Below, in pieces: positions 17,688 through 26,552 of a DNA stretch of 53,530 nucleotides; the stretch's first letter is position 1; the number at the start of each line of letters is the position of its first letter. The notes below the pieces were generated by a model. That model searched no databases. It saw only the letters and a list, made by a program, of their open reading frames with translations, and was not told the DNA's origin. Both the position numbers and the translations under genes were made by a program. Source of the DNA: an uncultured Oscillospiraceae bacterium (GTDB lineage: Bacteria > Bacillota > Clostridia > Oscillospirales > Oscillospiraceae); contig CALWVZ010000008.1 in the NCBI GenBank assembly GCA_944385125.1, positions 1 to 53,530 of the forward strand. The letters are read 5' to 3'.

Positions 17688-17912
17688 ATGAAGTGGCCGC
17701 AGGGCAAAAAAGCCTGGACAGTGAAGATAGGGGAAAAGGGGCAGTTCGTTATTCCCAAGGAAGCCAGGGATATGTTCGGCATCAAAGCCGGAGACAGCTT
17801 GCTGGTTCTGGGGGATGTGGAACGGGGACTGGCAATACCTCCGCCGGAGATGATGGACAGATATATCTCGATGATTTTTGGCGAGCTCTCAGGAGAGGAG
17901 ACGGAAGGCTGA
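17688..17912 (+). CDS. AbrB/SpoVT-like DNA-binding protein
   Basis: 74 aa. The SpoVT-AbrB swapped-hairpin fold is recognisable in VKIGEKGQFVIPKEARDMFG and IKAGDSLLVLGD (residues about 11-43), followed by a short helical tail. Such proteins bind DNA as dimers and act as transition-state or local regulators. Its TGA overlaps the ATG of the glycosyltransferase by one base (TGATG), so the two are translationally coupled. The dyad over its promoter suggests autoregulation. Confidence 0.9.
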   Translation: MKWPQGKKAWTVKIGEKGQFVIPKEARDMFGIKAGDSLLVLGDVERGLAIPPPEMMDRYISMIFGELSGEETEG

Positions 17913-19099
17913 TGGCTAGGATCGCTTTTTTCAATATCCCTGCACATGGGCATACCAACCCGACGCTGGGGGTGGTGAGAGAACTGATAAGCCGTGGGCA
18001 CAGTGTGAGCTACTATTCCTATGAGAGTTTGCGGGAAAAAATAGAGGCGGCGGGGGCCCGCTTCATAGCCTGCGACGCTTATGATGCGCAGCTTGGACTG
18101 GGCCCTGAAGACGGAGCCAGAATAGCCAGGGACACGGCTTTTTCCATCCATGTACTGGTGGAGACCACCCTGGCCCTGGATACCATGGTATGCCGTGAAA
18201 TGGAAAGGGAAAGGCCAGACTGCATAGTGGCCGACTCAATGGCTGTGTGGGGCAAGGCGGCGGCGCTGAAACTGGGCGTCCCCTTTGTGTCATCCACCAC
18301 CACCTTTGCCTTCAACCGGGAGTCGGCAAAGCTGATGAAGCAAAGTTTAAGCCGGACCATGGCTATGCTGCTGAGCATTCCGAAGATGAACAAGGACGTA
18401 AGGCGCCTGGAGAAAATGGGCTACCCCATAAAAAGCTTTTTACAGCTTATATCAAACGACAGAGATACGGATACCATCGTATATACCTCCCCGGAATTCC
18501 AGCCCTGTTATGAGAGCTTTTCCGAAAAATATTCCTTTGTGGGTCCCTGCATCCTGCCGCCTGCAAGCAGCTTCGAAAAGAAAAAGGAAAAGCTCGTGTA
18601 CATTTCCATGGGTACCGTGAACAACAATATGCCGGAAGTCTACAAAAACTGCATAGCTGCCGCTGCGGATATGGATGCACAGGTGCTCATCTCTGCCGGG
18701 GCCCTGGCTGACGGGGACGCCCTGGGGGAACTGCCGGAGAACGTGCAGGTAAGAAGATGGGTAGACCAGACCGCCGTGCTGAAGGAGACCGACGTGTTCC
18801 TCAGTCACTGCGGCATGAACAGCGCCAGCGAGAGCCTGTACTTCGGAGCGCCCTTATTATGCTATCCCCAGACTGCCGAACAGGGAGCGGTGGCAGAGAG
18901 GATCAGGCAGCTGGGAGCGGGCGCAGCACTTTCGTCGGCCTCGGCAGCGGATATCAGGGCCGGGTTGGAGCTGCTTATGGAAAATGGCAGCTACAAATTA
19001 AACGCAGAGAAAATAGGGGAGAGCTTCCGCCGCTGCGGCGGAGCCAAGGCTGCCGCAGATAAAATAGAGAGCATGATAACGGGTTTACATAACTTATAA
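17912..19099 (+). CDS. MGT-type family 1 glycosyltransferase
   Basis: 395 aa GT-B enzyme like macrolide/UDP-glucuronosyl transferases (YjiC/YojK type). N-terminal acceptor domain begins with IAFFNIPAHGHTNPTLGVV; the donor-binding C-terminal half contains VYISMGTV and the signature SHCGMNSASESLYFGAPLL with PQTAEQ. It should transfer a sugar from an NDP donor to a small hydrophobic acceptor; the acceptor is unknown. The start codon overlaps the AbrB-like stop. A terminator follows about 60 nt after the stop. Confidence 0.9.
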   Translation: MARIAFFNIPAHGHTNPTLGVVRELISRGHSVSYYSYESLREKIEAAGARFIACDAYDAQLGLGPEDGARIARDTAFSIHVLVETTLALDTMVCREMERERPDCIVADSMAVWGKAAALKLGVPFVSSTTTFAFNRESAKLMKQSLSRTMAMLLSIPKMNKDVRRLEKMGYPIKSFLQLISNDRDTDTIVYTSPEFQPCYESFSEKYSFVGPCILPPASSFEKKKEKLVYISMGTVNNNMPEVYKNCIAAAADMDAQVLISAGALADGDALGELPENVQVRRWVDQTAVLKETDVFLSHCGMNSASESLYFGAPLLCYPQTAEQGAVAERIRQLGAGAALSSASAADIRAGLELLMENGSYKLNAEKIGESFRRCGGAKAAADKIESMITGLHNL

Positions 19100-19160
19100 T
19101 CAAGTGGGAGAAAGAGTCAAGGGGCACAGAAAAAAGAGAAGAATTGAAGAACTGAAAAAA

Positions 19161-19203
19161 ACACAGCCGCCCGTATTCCTGCGGACGGCTGTGTTTGTGT
19201 TTA
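19161..19203 (+). terminator. Terminator of the AbrB-glycosyltransferase operon
   Basis: ACACAGCCG ... CGGCTGTGT stem extended inward by CCG/CGG pairs, A-run before it and TTTGTGTTT after it. Confidence 0.85.
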
Positions 19204-19208
19204 AAATC

Positions 19209-19226
19209 AAAATTATGTAAACCTAT
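19209..19226 (+). repeat. Single copy of the TTATGTAAAC repeat
   Basis: AAAATTATGTAAACCTA at 19209-19225 is identical to 17 nt at 35922-35938. Both copies lie just after a terminator, between convergent genes. Confidence 0.75.
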
Positions 19227-19274
19227 ATTTGCCGGGCCGAAAAATCATCCCAGGAGAACATGGGGCAGGGGGAC

Positions 19275-20627
19275 TTACTCCGGCTCCGCCGGATGGAATA
19301 GTATGACGGTAACGGAGAAAACATTGTCTTTGTGCTCTATGATGGTGCGGCCGGAATATTTTGCTACAACCTGCTTCACATTGTGCAGGCCGATACCGTG
19401 GAAGATAGCGTCGGGCTTGGTCGTGATGTAGGTGTTGTTGGAAAAGTTTATATTGCCGGAAAAGGAATTCTTGACTTTGATATACAGCATTGGACCTTTC
19501 AGCCGGATGTCTATGTCAATAAATCTATTGCTGTTAAGCTTGTCGGCCCGGCAGGCTTCCACGGAATTATCGAAGAGATTGCCCAGGAGTATGCACATAT
19601 CCGGGTCTTTGATATTGAGCTGCTCAGGCACCATGACACAGAGGGAGATCCTGACTCCCTCGTTTTTTATTGCCCCCAGGCGGTCATTGAGCATTGCTCC
19701 GATTAGTACGTTCCTGCACTCCGTAACCGGGGTGAGAGTCTCGGCATTTTGGACCAGAGATTCGGAATACGCCAGAGCCTCATCATATTTTCCCAGGGAG
19801 ATCAGACCGTGGATGGCTCTGTTGTGGTTTTTTATGTCATGGCTCAAGTGGCGCAGCTTCTGCTGGTGCTCCTGCAGGGACAGATAATAGGCCTGCTGAA
19901 CGGCGATGAGCTGCTCAAGAGAGGCGGAACGGAGAATGGCCTCATGCATTTTTGCGGCACGGTTTGAGGTGGTGAACAGGATGATGGCGATAAGATAAAG
20001 GCAAGCGGCTATCATCAGCTTATGCGCAGTGTAATTTTGCAGGGTAAGGGGATAATCGGGAGTGTAATAAACGGAGAGGACCAGCACAAGAAGCACCAGA
20101 GGGCACAGGACGAAAAGCAAGAGCTTTTGGATAGGGCTCTTATCCCACCCCGTTCGTTTCAGAAGGGAGATGCCGTTTACGGAAAGGAAGAAGAGTATGC
20201 ACAACAGGGTCTGGGAGGCGTAACCCATGCGGAGGTTTGGCGGAAAGTCGGGAACTGCCCAGGAAGCTGCTGCCCAGACTATGATGGCGGCGACTATGGT
20301 CGAGGCATAGTTGATGGCGATAAAAACAAAGGGGATGAGCAGGCGTATCTCCTCAGGGTCATCGTAGAAAATAAAGGCGATGCCCATAATGAGCAGGTAG
20401 CAGATTATCATTACAAAATAGACTTTGAAATTATTATAGGCGTCAAATATGGTGGCAGAGATATAGACCAGCATGTAGCAGAAATAGGGATGCCAGCTGC
20501 GGGAGTTCCTGGTCAGCAGCTTGTTGAAGCTCCACACCACCATGAGCCCCTCGGTGCAGCCGATATAGAAAAGCATTAATGGGTCATGGGGGGAGAAAAG
20601 ACTATTTGTTAAGATCGTGTTCAGCAT
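19275..20627 (-). CDS. GHKL sensor histidine kinase (AgrC/LytTR-system type)
   Basis: 450 aa. About six to seven membrane helices fill the first 225 residues, followed by a coiled coil, the H-box LSHDIKNHNRAIHGL (about residue 265) and a GHKL ATPase with the N-box LGNLFDNSVEA and the G-box GIGLHNVKQVVAKYSG. This is the HPK10/AgrC architecture, which senses peptides or other small ligands at the membrane. Its start overlaps the end of the response-regulator gene by 26 bp. No agrB/agrD-like gene is visible nearby, so the ligand is unclear. Confidence 0.9.
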   Translation of the reverse strand: MLNTILTNSLFSPHDPLMLFYIGCTEGLMVVWSFNKLLTRNSRSWHPYFCYMLVYISATIFDAYNNFKVYFVMIICYLLIMGIAFIFYDDPEEIRLLIPFVFIAINYASTIVAAIIVWAAASWAVPDFPPNLRMGYASQTLLCILFFLSVNGISLLKRTGWDKSPIQKLLLFVLCPLVLLVLVLSVYYTPDYPLTLQNYTAHKLMIAACLYLIAIILFTTSNRAAKMHEAILRSASLEQLIAVQQAYYLSLQEHQQKLRHLSHDIKNHNRAIHGLISLGKYDEALAYSESLVQNAETLTPVTECRNVLIGAMLNDRLGAIKNEGVRISLCVMVPEQLNIKDPDMCILLGNLFDNSVEACRADKLNSNRFIDIDIRLKGPMLYIKVKNSFSGNINFSNNTYITTKPDAIFHGIGLHNVKQVVAKYSGRTIIEHKDNVFSVTVILFHPAEPE

Positions 20628-21327
20628 AATTCAATAGAGCCTCATAAAGTTTGGCGGAGCGGTGTTTACTGAGAAATACCGAATCGCCGTTTTCCATAAG
20701 CAGAGAGGATTTGGCTATGGTCTTTATATGTCCCAGATTCACCACATAGCTTTTGTGGACCCTGAAAAAGAAATATGGAGCCATCCGCTCTTCTATCTCG
20801 CTTATGGAGCCGCGGAAAGTATATTCCTCCTTCATCGTGCGCAGCCGGATGGTGTGCAGGTCGGATTCAAAATAAACGATGTCGGAATACCGTATGCGGT
20901 GTATGCCGGTCTCATTGCGCACCACGTAGCAGTTGGGCTTTTCAAAGCTCTCTTCCCGGTATATGGCGACAAGCTCCTTGAGAAACAGTTCCTTGTCTAC
21001 AGGCTTTACCAGATATCGCCAGGCGTTGACCTGGTAGCCCTCCAAAGCAAACTGGGCCGTGGATGTGACAATGAGGATGGGCACGTAAAAATCAAAGCTG
21101 CGAATTTCCTTTGCCGTGGATATACCGTCCATAGGCACCATAAGCATGTCCAGGATAACGCAGTGGAAGCGACGGCCCTTCTTATATTCTTCCAAAAGCT
21201 CAGGGCCCGAACCGTACTTCGATATCTCGGGAAAAATACCCTGGCTTTTAAGCTCAAGGACATAAGAGGATAGAGCTTCGGCATCAAAGCTGCTGTCGTC
21301 GCATATGGCGATCTGAAAAGTTTTCAT
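20602..21327 (-). CDS. LytTR-family response regulator
   Basis: 241 aa. Receiver domain (residues about 3-120) with the acidic pair CDD, phosphoacceptor Asp in VILDMLMVPMDG and Lys in VKPVDK; LytTR DNA-binding domain (about 140-235) with YFESDLHTIRL and FFRVHKSYVVNLGHIK. The upstream frame is open, but the ATG at 21327 follows AGGAG and gives the receiver N-terminus. First gene of the two-component operon. LytTR proteins bind paired direct repeats; a good candidate lies at 21437-21468. Confidence 0.94.
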   Translation of the reverse strand: MKTFQIAICDDSSFDAEALSSYVLELKSQGIFPEISKYGSGPELLEEYKKGRRFHCVILDMLMVPMDGISTAKEIRSFDFYVPILIVTSTAQFALEGYQVNAWRYLVKPVDKELFLKELVAIYREESFEKPNCYVVRNETGIHRIRYSDIVYFESDLHTIRLRTMKEEYTFRGSISEIEERMAPYFFFRVHKSYVVNLGHIKTIAKSSLLMENGDSVFLSKHRSAKLYEALLNYAEHDLNK

Positions 21328-21397
21328 CACTACTCCTATAATTTTTTTGTGGATAATTACAGAAAAAATCTGCCATAAACATAAACTACCACTATGA

Positions 21398-21426
21398 ATT
21401 ATAGCATATAAGCTATTCATATACAA
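21398..21426 (-). promoter_or_regulatory. Promoter of the two-component operon
   Basis: TTGTAT (21426-21421), 17 bp, TATAAT (21403-21398) preceded by TGC, on the minus strand. The leader is about 65 nt. Confidence 0.6.
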
Positions 21427-21436
21427 CAAAGCGGCC

Positions 21437-21468
21437 TCCCGATTATGTATTCGGTTTTCCCGATTCTG
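21437..21468 (+). promoter_or_regulatory. Candidate LytTR operator: two direct repeats 21 bp apart
   Basis: TCCCGATTATG at 21437 and TCCCGATTCTG at 21458 match at 10 of 11 positions, with start-to-start spacing of 21 bp, two helical turns, as for AgrA/LytTR sites. They lie between the divergent promoters of the regulator and the permease. Confidence 0.65.
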
Positions 21469-21496
21469 ACAGGAATATATCAAAAAAATCAGATTG

Positions 21497-21505
21497 TGAT
21501 ATAAA
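21497..21505 (+). promoter_or_regulatory. Activator-dependent-looking promoter of the permease operon
   Basis: TGA then TATAAA at 21500-21505 forms an extended -10 with no fitting -35. The direct repeats end about 30 bp upstream. Confidence 0.45.
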
Positions 21506-21558
21506 TGACTCAGAGAGGTCAAACACCGTTTAAACTACAAATACAACAGGAGGTCAAT

Positions 21559-22947
21559 ATGTCAAACGAAAAAAAGAAAAAAAGCGGCATGAGCCAAATG
21601 GACATGCTGCTGGGACTTGTGTGCGCAATATTCTTCTTGGACACCATCCCCTCAGTTGCAACCATGGGCTGGGCATCCATCACCTGGATCTTTATCGTTG
21701 GAGCCCTGTTCTTCTTCACAGGCTCTCTGACCTGTGCTGAGCTTGGAGCCGCATACCCGGATGACGGCGGCTTTGCCGGCTGGTCTGCCAGAGCTTTCGG
21801 TCCCAAGATGGGCGCCCGTATGGGCTACGTCTACTGGGCGTGCAATGCAGTATGGCTTTCTTCCAATGCGACCCTTTTCGTGCAGGTATTCCAGGCCACC
21901 TTCGGCGTACAGCTGGGGTCTGTGGCTTCCATAATACTCAACCTGCTGGTCGTATACGGCATGCTGGCAATTCTGCTGCTGCCCAGCCGCAACTCCGCAT
22001 TCCTGTACAATTACGGCGCAGTAGTGAAAATAATCATAGGACTGTTCCTGGTCATCTCCGGCGTGATCTGCTTTAGCCGGGGCGGAACTCAGGCCAACCC
22101 CTTCTCCGCCAAGGAAATGGTGCCTACTCTTGGCGCATCTATAGTTTTCATCCCCGCACTTGTTTATAACTTCCTTGGTTTTGAGACCTCCGCTGCCAAC
22201 GGCAGAATGGAAAATCCGGCAAGGGACGTGCCCCGGGCGGCTATAAAGAACGTACTGCTGGTTGCAGTGCTGTACATCCTCACCTCTGTTGCCGTGCTTT
22301 GGGCCGTGCCCATTGCCGATGTGGACATCACCATCGGTATAATCCAGACCCTGCAGGCCGGCCTTGGAACTGCCGGAGCACTGGGCGCTCTGGTCATGGT
22401 GCTGGGCTTCCTTTACCTGACCGTTCTCTTCATCCAGGGCATGCTGTGGGTTGGCGCACCCTGCAACACAGCAGCCATTGGCGGCGAGACCGGCGAGCTT
22501 CCCAAAATATTTTCCAAGCGGAACAAGAACGGCCAGCCTGTTGGCGTGATAATCATCTCGGCCGTGATGGCAACGCTGATGACCCTGGCTTCCAACCTGA
22601 TCCCCGGAGATGCACAGACCGTGTTCTGGGCTATATTCTCCTGCACCAGCTTGCTGCTGCTCATCCCCTATATCGTAAACTTTGAAGCCTACTTCAAGCT
22701 CAAGCGCACCGATAAGGAAACTCCCCGCCCCTATGTTTTCCCCGGACCCAAGTGGCTGTCCACTCTTCTTATAAGGATAGCAGAATTAATCACCGTAGCC
22801 ACCTGCGTGCTGTTTGTCTGGGTCCCCGGGGTCCCGGTGGATATGGTTCAGCTGCTGTTCGTGGTTATCGGCGTGGCAATAGTGCTGATACTGGGCGAGA
22901 TACTGCTGAAGGTGGCAGAGAAGCAGCGCAAAAATGAGACTGTATAA
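21559..22947 (+). CDS. APC-superfamily amino acid permease
   Basis: 462 aa with about 12 membrane helices. The APC signs are the TM1 region (GLVCAIFFLDTIPSV), GSLTCAELGAAYPDDGGFAGW after TM2, and YNFLGFETSA in TM6, where substrate binds. It exchanges or imports an amino acid or amine; which one cannot be told (glutamate:GABA-type antiporters look broadly alike). ATG chosen after AGGAGG. First gene of a probable operon with an amidohydrolase and an NhaC-type antiporter. Confidence 0.88.
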   Translation: MSNEKKKKSGMSQMDMLLGLVCAIFFLDTIPSVATMGWASITWIFIVGALFFFTGSLTCAELGAAYPDDGGFAGWSARAFGPKMGARMGYVYWACNAVWLSSNATLFVQVFQATFGVQLGSVASIILNLLVVYGMLAILLLPSRNSAFLYNYGAVVKIIIGLFLVISGVICFSRGGTQANPFSAKEMVPTLGASIVFIPALVYNFLGFETSAANGRMENPARDVPRAAIKNVLLVAVLYILTSVAVLWAVPIADVDITIGIIQTLQAGLGTAGALGALVMVLGFLYLTVLFIQGMLWVGAPCNTAAIGGETGELPKIFSKRNKNGQPVGVIIISAVMATLMTLASNLIPGDAQTVFWAIFSCTSLLLLIPYIVNFEAYFKLKRTDKETPRPYVFPGPKWLSTLLIRIAELITVATCVLFVWVPGVPVDMVQLLFVVIGVAIVLILGEILLKVAEKQRKNETV

Positions 22948-23011
22948 CTGGCTTTTGCAACAGGAAAGCAGAGCGGAATAATGAAACCATATTAATCAGG
23001 AGGATATAGTT

Positions 23012-24676
23012 ATGACAGCTGAAAAGGTATTCTTAAATGCAGCGGTATACACTGCCGACAAAAAACGCAGCATGGCCCAGGCTGTGGCCATTGCTGACGG
23101 CAAGTTCGTCTATGTGGGAGACAACGAGGGCGTAAAGGCTTACATAGGCAAGGACACTCAGGTGGAGGACCTGGGCGGAAAGATGATAATGCCCGCCTTT
23201 ATTGAAGGCCATGCCCACTATACTAAGGCCACTTCCACGGTGGTCGGCATCAACCTGGCCGGATATAACAGCGAGGAGCAGTATGTGGAGGCTTGCCGTA
23301 CTTATCTCCAGGAGCATCCGGATGTTAAGATACTTCGGGGCCAGGGATATCTGGAAGCCCTGTTCCCCGGTATCGGACCCAAACGTGAGGCCATGGACAG
23401 AGCTTCCTCCGAGATACCCATAGTTCTCCAGGCGGAGACCCTTCACTCCCTGTGGGCCAACACTGCGGCCATTGAGCTGGCCGGAGTGACCAAGGACACC
23501 CCGGACCCGGAAAACGGACGCATAGAGCGCAGAGCCGACGGAAGCCCCAGCGGCTGTTTCAGAGAGAGCGCTCAGGACCTGATACTTAACGCTCTCCCGG
23601 ACTACACCGTGGAGGAGTACGAAAAGGGAATTCTGGCCTATCAGGAGATGAGCCACAAGTACGGATTCTCCACCTCCTATGACCCCTGGCTGATCGCCAA
23701 CAGCAACGGTGTTGAGGCTCTGAAGTCTCTGGATAAGAAGGGGCTCCTGTCTATGCGTATGCGCGGCGCCTACTGGGCCGATCCCCACCGGGGACCTGAA
23801 CAGGTAAAAGAGCTGCTGGAAGCCCGGGAGCGGGACAACGGCGGAAAATTCTTCCACATCAATGCCGCAAAACTCTTTATGGACGGCGTGCTGGAGAGCC
23901 TGACCGGCTTTTTGCTCAAGCCCTATGAGAAGGCCGAGGGACGGCCCGAGGGCTGGAGGGGCGACCAGATCTGGGAGCCTGACAACATGAACGCAGTGGT
24001 GGCCGCTCTGGATAAGGCCGGCATGGGCATACATGTCCACTGCGCCGGAGACGCCGCCGTGAAGCAGTCCCTGGATGCCGTGGAGTATGCCTTTAAGGTA
24101 AACGGAAAGAGAGACGCCAGACACTGCATCACCCACATATTCCTGCTGGATGAAGCTGATATTCCCAGGTTCAAGGAGCTGGGCGTGGTGGCTATGACCA
24201 ACTCCTACTGGATGCAGATAGACGACACTTATTTCGTCAACGGCAGCTATACCGGCGAAGAGAGGATAGCCCATTCCTTCCCGGAAAAATGCCTGTTCGA
24301 CGGAGGAGCTCTTGTGGCCAACGCCAGCGACTACCCCATTACCGCAATACCCAACCCCTTTATAGGTATCGAGATAGGCGTGACCCGAATCGCCCCTGAC
24401 AATTATCATCCCTGGGTGGTAAATTACGAGGATCCGCAGTTCCACGAGCCCCTGTGGCCTGAGGAGCGGGCAAACATCTGCGACATGATAGACTCCTTTA
24501 CCATAAACCAGGCCTATGCTAACTTCCTGGACGAAGAGACCGGCTCCATAGAGACAGGCAAATGCGCCGATATGATCGTTGTGGACAAAAACATCCTGGA
24601 GCTTGCTCCTGAAGATATCGGCACCGCTGTGGTGGAAAAGACCCTGGTCATGGGCAAGGTAGTTTACGAAGGCTGA
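23012..24676 (+). CDS. Amidohydrolase family protein (YtcJ-like, amidohydrolase 3)
   Basis: 554 aa metal-dependent hydrolase. N-terminal beta-sandwich (VFLNAAVYTADKKRSMAQAVAI), the HxH metal motif in PAFIEGHAHYTKA (about residues 68-72), further histidines in HVHCAGDAA and HCITHIF, the late metal/catalytic Asp in NASDYP and a C-terminal GSIETGKCADMIVVD strand. YtcJ-type enzymes cut amide or carbamate bonds; substrate unknown. RBS AGGAGG. Context with a permease suggests that an imported amide is hydrolysed in the cytosol. Confidence 0.9.
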   Translation: MTAEKVFLNAAVYTADKKRSMAQAVAIADGKFVYVGDNEGVKAYIGKDTQVEDLGGKMIMPAFIEGHAHYTKATSTVVGINLAGYNSEEQYVEACRTYLQEHPDVKILRGQGYLEALFPGIGPKREAMDRASSEIPIVLQAETLHSLWANTAAIELAGVTKDTPDPENGRIERRADGSPSGCFRESAQDLILNALPDYTVEEYEKGILAYQEMSHKYGFSTSYDPWLIANSNGVEALKSLDKKGLLSMRMRGAYWADPHRGPEQVKELLEARERDNGGKFFHINAAKLFMDGVLESLTGFLLKPYEKAEGRPEGWRGDQIWEPDNMNAVVAALDKAGMGIHVHCAGDAAVKQSLDAVEYAFKVNGKRDARHCITHIFLLDEADIPRFKELGVVAMTNSYWMQIDDTYFVNGSYTGEERIAHSFPEKCLFDGGALVANASDYPITAIPNPFIGIEIGVTRIAPDNYHPWVVNYEDPQFHEPLWPEERANICDMIDSFTINQAYANFLDEETGSIETGKCADMIVVDKNILELAPEDIGTAVVEKTLVMGKVVYEG

Positions 24677-24686
24677 TAGATGAACG

Positions 24687-24726
24687 CCGGCAGGCGCAGG
24701 CGGGTAGACCCGTCTGCACCTGCCGG
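24687..24726 (+). other. Strong intercistronic hairpin
   Basis: 18-nt arms (24687-24704, 24709-24726) closed by G-C and G-U pairs around TAGA, between the amidohydrolase and NhaC-type genes. There is no T-run, so it is more likely an mRNA-processing or stability element than a terminator. Confidence 0.6.
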
Positions 24727-24773
24727 AGAACTTCCGGGCGAAAGCTTTCAGTTTGATAAGGAGGAGTGTTTTC

Positions 24774-26348
24774 GTGGAGCAGAGCATTGGCTTACTCTCT
24801 CTGCTGCCGCCTTTGCTGGTGGTGGCTCTGGCAATCAAAAGTAAAAACGTACTGATTTCGCTCTTCACGGGTACTCTCACCGGCCTGGTCCTGCTGTGCG
24901 TCTACAGGGCGCAGTCGGTGACGGAAGGACTTTTGGCAGTCCTTCCCGGCTGCGTCGATATGATGACGGGAGTGATCGCAGACAGGGACAATATACATCT
25001 GCTGATGTTTATCGCCCTGCTGGGCGGCCTTATCGCAGTGCTGACAGCGGCAGGCTGCGCCGGAGCCTTTTCAGACTTTGGGGTTAAAAGAATAAAAAAC
25101 AGGGTGCAGGCCCAGCTGGCTACCCTGCTGCTGGGCTGCATAATTTTTATCGACGACTACTTTAACGCCATTACCGTGGGAAACGTAATGGTCCCCATCA
25201 CGGACAAATTTAAGATTTCACGGGCCAAGCTTGCTTATATTATAGACTCTACCTCGGCGCCGGTCACCATTCTCATGCCCGTATCCAGCTGGGTGGCCAC
25301 AGTCATTTCCATGACTATGCCCGCTATGCTGGCCAACGGTTTCAATGAGGGAGGGATGAGCGTTTTTCTCCATGCCTGCGTATATAACTATTATGCCTGG
25401 TTTGCCGTTATTCTGGTGGCCCTTGTGGCTGTAAAAAAATTCGACATTGGGCCCATGGCAAAATTCGAGCAGGAGTATATGGACACAGGCAGGGATAAAA
25501 CTGTGTTCGTGGATATAAACGAAAGCGTTGTGGAGGAGATGGGCGATGGAAGAAAAGGCACTGCCGGAGACCTTGTGCTGCTGATGTCGCTGCTGGTAGT
25601 GCTGTCCATTGTCTTTATGATAGGAAACGGAGGGGGCTTCTCCGGGGGCTGCTCAGTAATCGAAGCCTTCATGAACAGCGACACCATGCTGGCCCTGGTT
25701 TATGGGGCGCTCTGCACGCTTTTTGCTTCCTTCGTGATTTTTGTGCTGCCGGGAAAGCTCTCGGTAAAACAGTTTGACGCTGCCTTTTTGCAAGGCGTTA
25801 AAAGCATGGTTTCCGCCATGTGCATTTTGATAATTTCCTGGACCTTCTCCAATGTCCTGGGGGAGGATGGGATAGGAACGGGCGAGTTTGTGGCGGCCAG
25901 CGTCAACGGTTGGCTGCCGGCATGGCTCATGCCTGCTGCGCTTTTCGTAGTCTCTGGGGTGATATCCTTTACCACCGGCGCATCCTGGGGGGCTATGGCC
26001 ATCATGCTGCCCACCTCTGTAAGCGTCTGCGCAGCCATAGACCCCGGCATGATTTACAACGTGCTGGGGGCTACTCTGGCAGGCACGGTTTTTGGGGACC
26101 ACTGCTCCCCGGTATCGGACACTACGGTGTTGTCTTCCGCCGGGGCCGGATGCAAGCATCTGGACCACGTGATGTCCCAAATGCCTTATGCGGCGGTGGC
26201 TGCCGCAGCTTCTATCTGCGGCTTCCTGGTCTCAGGGATAAGCTCCAATGCCGCAGGCGGTTTCATTACGGGGCTGCTTGTTATGCTTCTGCTGGTATAT
26301 AGAAGAGACTGCTACAGAAAGAGGGCAGAACATCTGTTCAGAGACTGA
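24774..26348 (+). CDS. NhaC-family Na+/H+ antiporter-like transporter
   Basis: 524 aa with about 11-12 membrane helices. The NhaC/Na+:H+ family signature is present twice in form: FIDDYFNAITVGNVMVPITDK in the first half and TVFGDHCSPVSDTTVLSS near the C-terminus. Members exchange Na+ and H+ or antiport organic acids and amino acids. The GTG at 24774 lies 8 nt after AGGAGG; the upstream ATG at 24753 precedes that site and is rejected. Last gene of the divergent operon; it may energise or balance the transport of the APC permease. Confidence 0.88.
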   Translation: MEQSIGLLSLLPPLLVVALAIKSKNVLISLFTGTLTGLVLLCVYRAQSVTEGLLAVLPGCVDMMTGVIADRDNIHLLMFIALLGGLIAVLTAAGCAGAFSDFGVKRIKNRVQAQLATLLLGCIIFIDDYFNAITVGNVMVPITDKFKISRAKLAYIIDSTSAPVTILMPVSSWVATVISMTMPAMLANGFNEGGMSVFLHACVYNYYAWFAVILVALVAVKKFDIGPMAKFEQEYMDTGRDKTVFVDINESVVEEMGDGRKGTAGDLVLLMSLLVVLSIVFMIGNGGGFSGGCSVIEAFMNSDTMLALVYGALCTLFASFVIFVLPGKLSVKQFDAAFLQGVKSMVSAMCILIISWTFSNVLGEDGIGTGEFVAASVNGWLPAWLMPAALFVVSGVISFTTGASWGAMAIMLPTSVSVCAAIDPGMIYNVLGATLAGTVFGDHCSPVSDTTVLSSAGAGCKHLDHVMSQMPYAAVAAAASICGFLVSGISSNAAGGFITGLLVMLLLVYRRDCYRKRAEHLFRD

Positions 26349-26552
26349 GAGGATAAACACAGTCGGCTGCAATAAGTTGACCGAGGGAGCGGGGCATGGC
26401 GTGGTGAAAACATCATCAGGCCAGGCCCCGCTCCAGTTGGTTGCTCCGTACCTGTTTATTATCTCAGGGGCCTGCCCCGGATGCGCTGCTGCGCAAGAAA
26501 AGCCGATGACATGCAAACAAAACCTTCAAATTTCCGATTCACAGGTGATAGA
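26349..26552 (+). other. Intergenic region before the Mrp/Mbh-like operon
   Basis: About 200 bp with one long stem (GGAGCGGGGC against GCCCCGCTCC, about 26385-26434) that may end the upstream operon, although no T-run follows. No clear promoter hexamers were found. Confidence 0.35.

Noticed and set aside
23033-24880. 615-codon minus-strand frame opposite the amidohydrolase
   Set aside because: Shadow frame with no family features; it runs across the intercistronic hairpin and the NhaC start.
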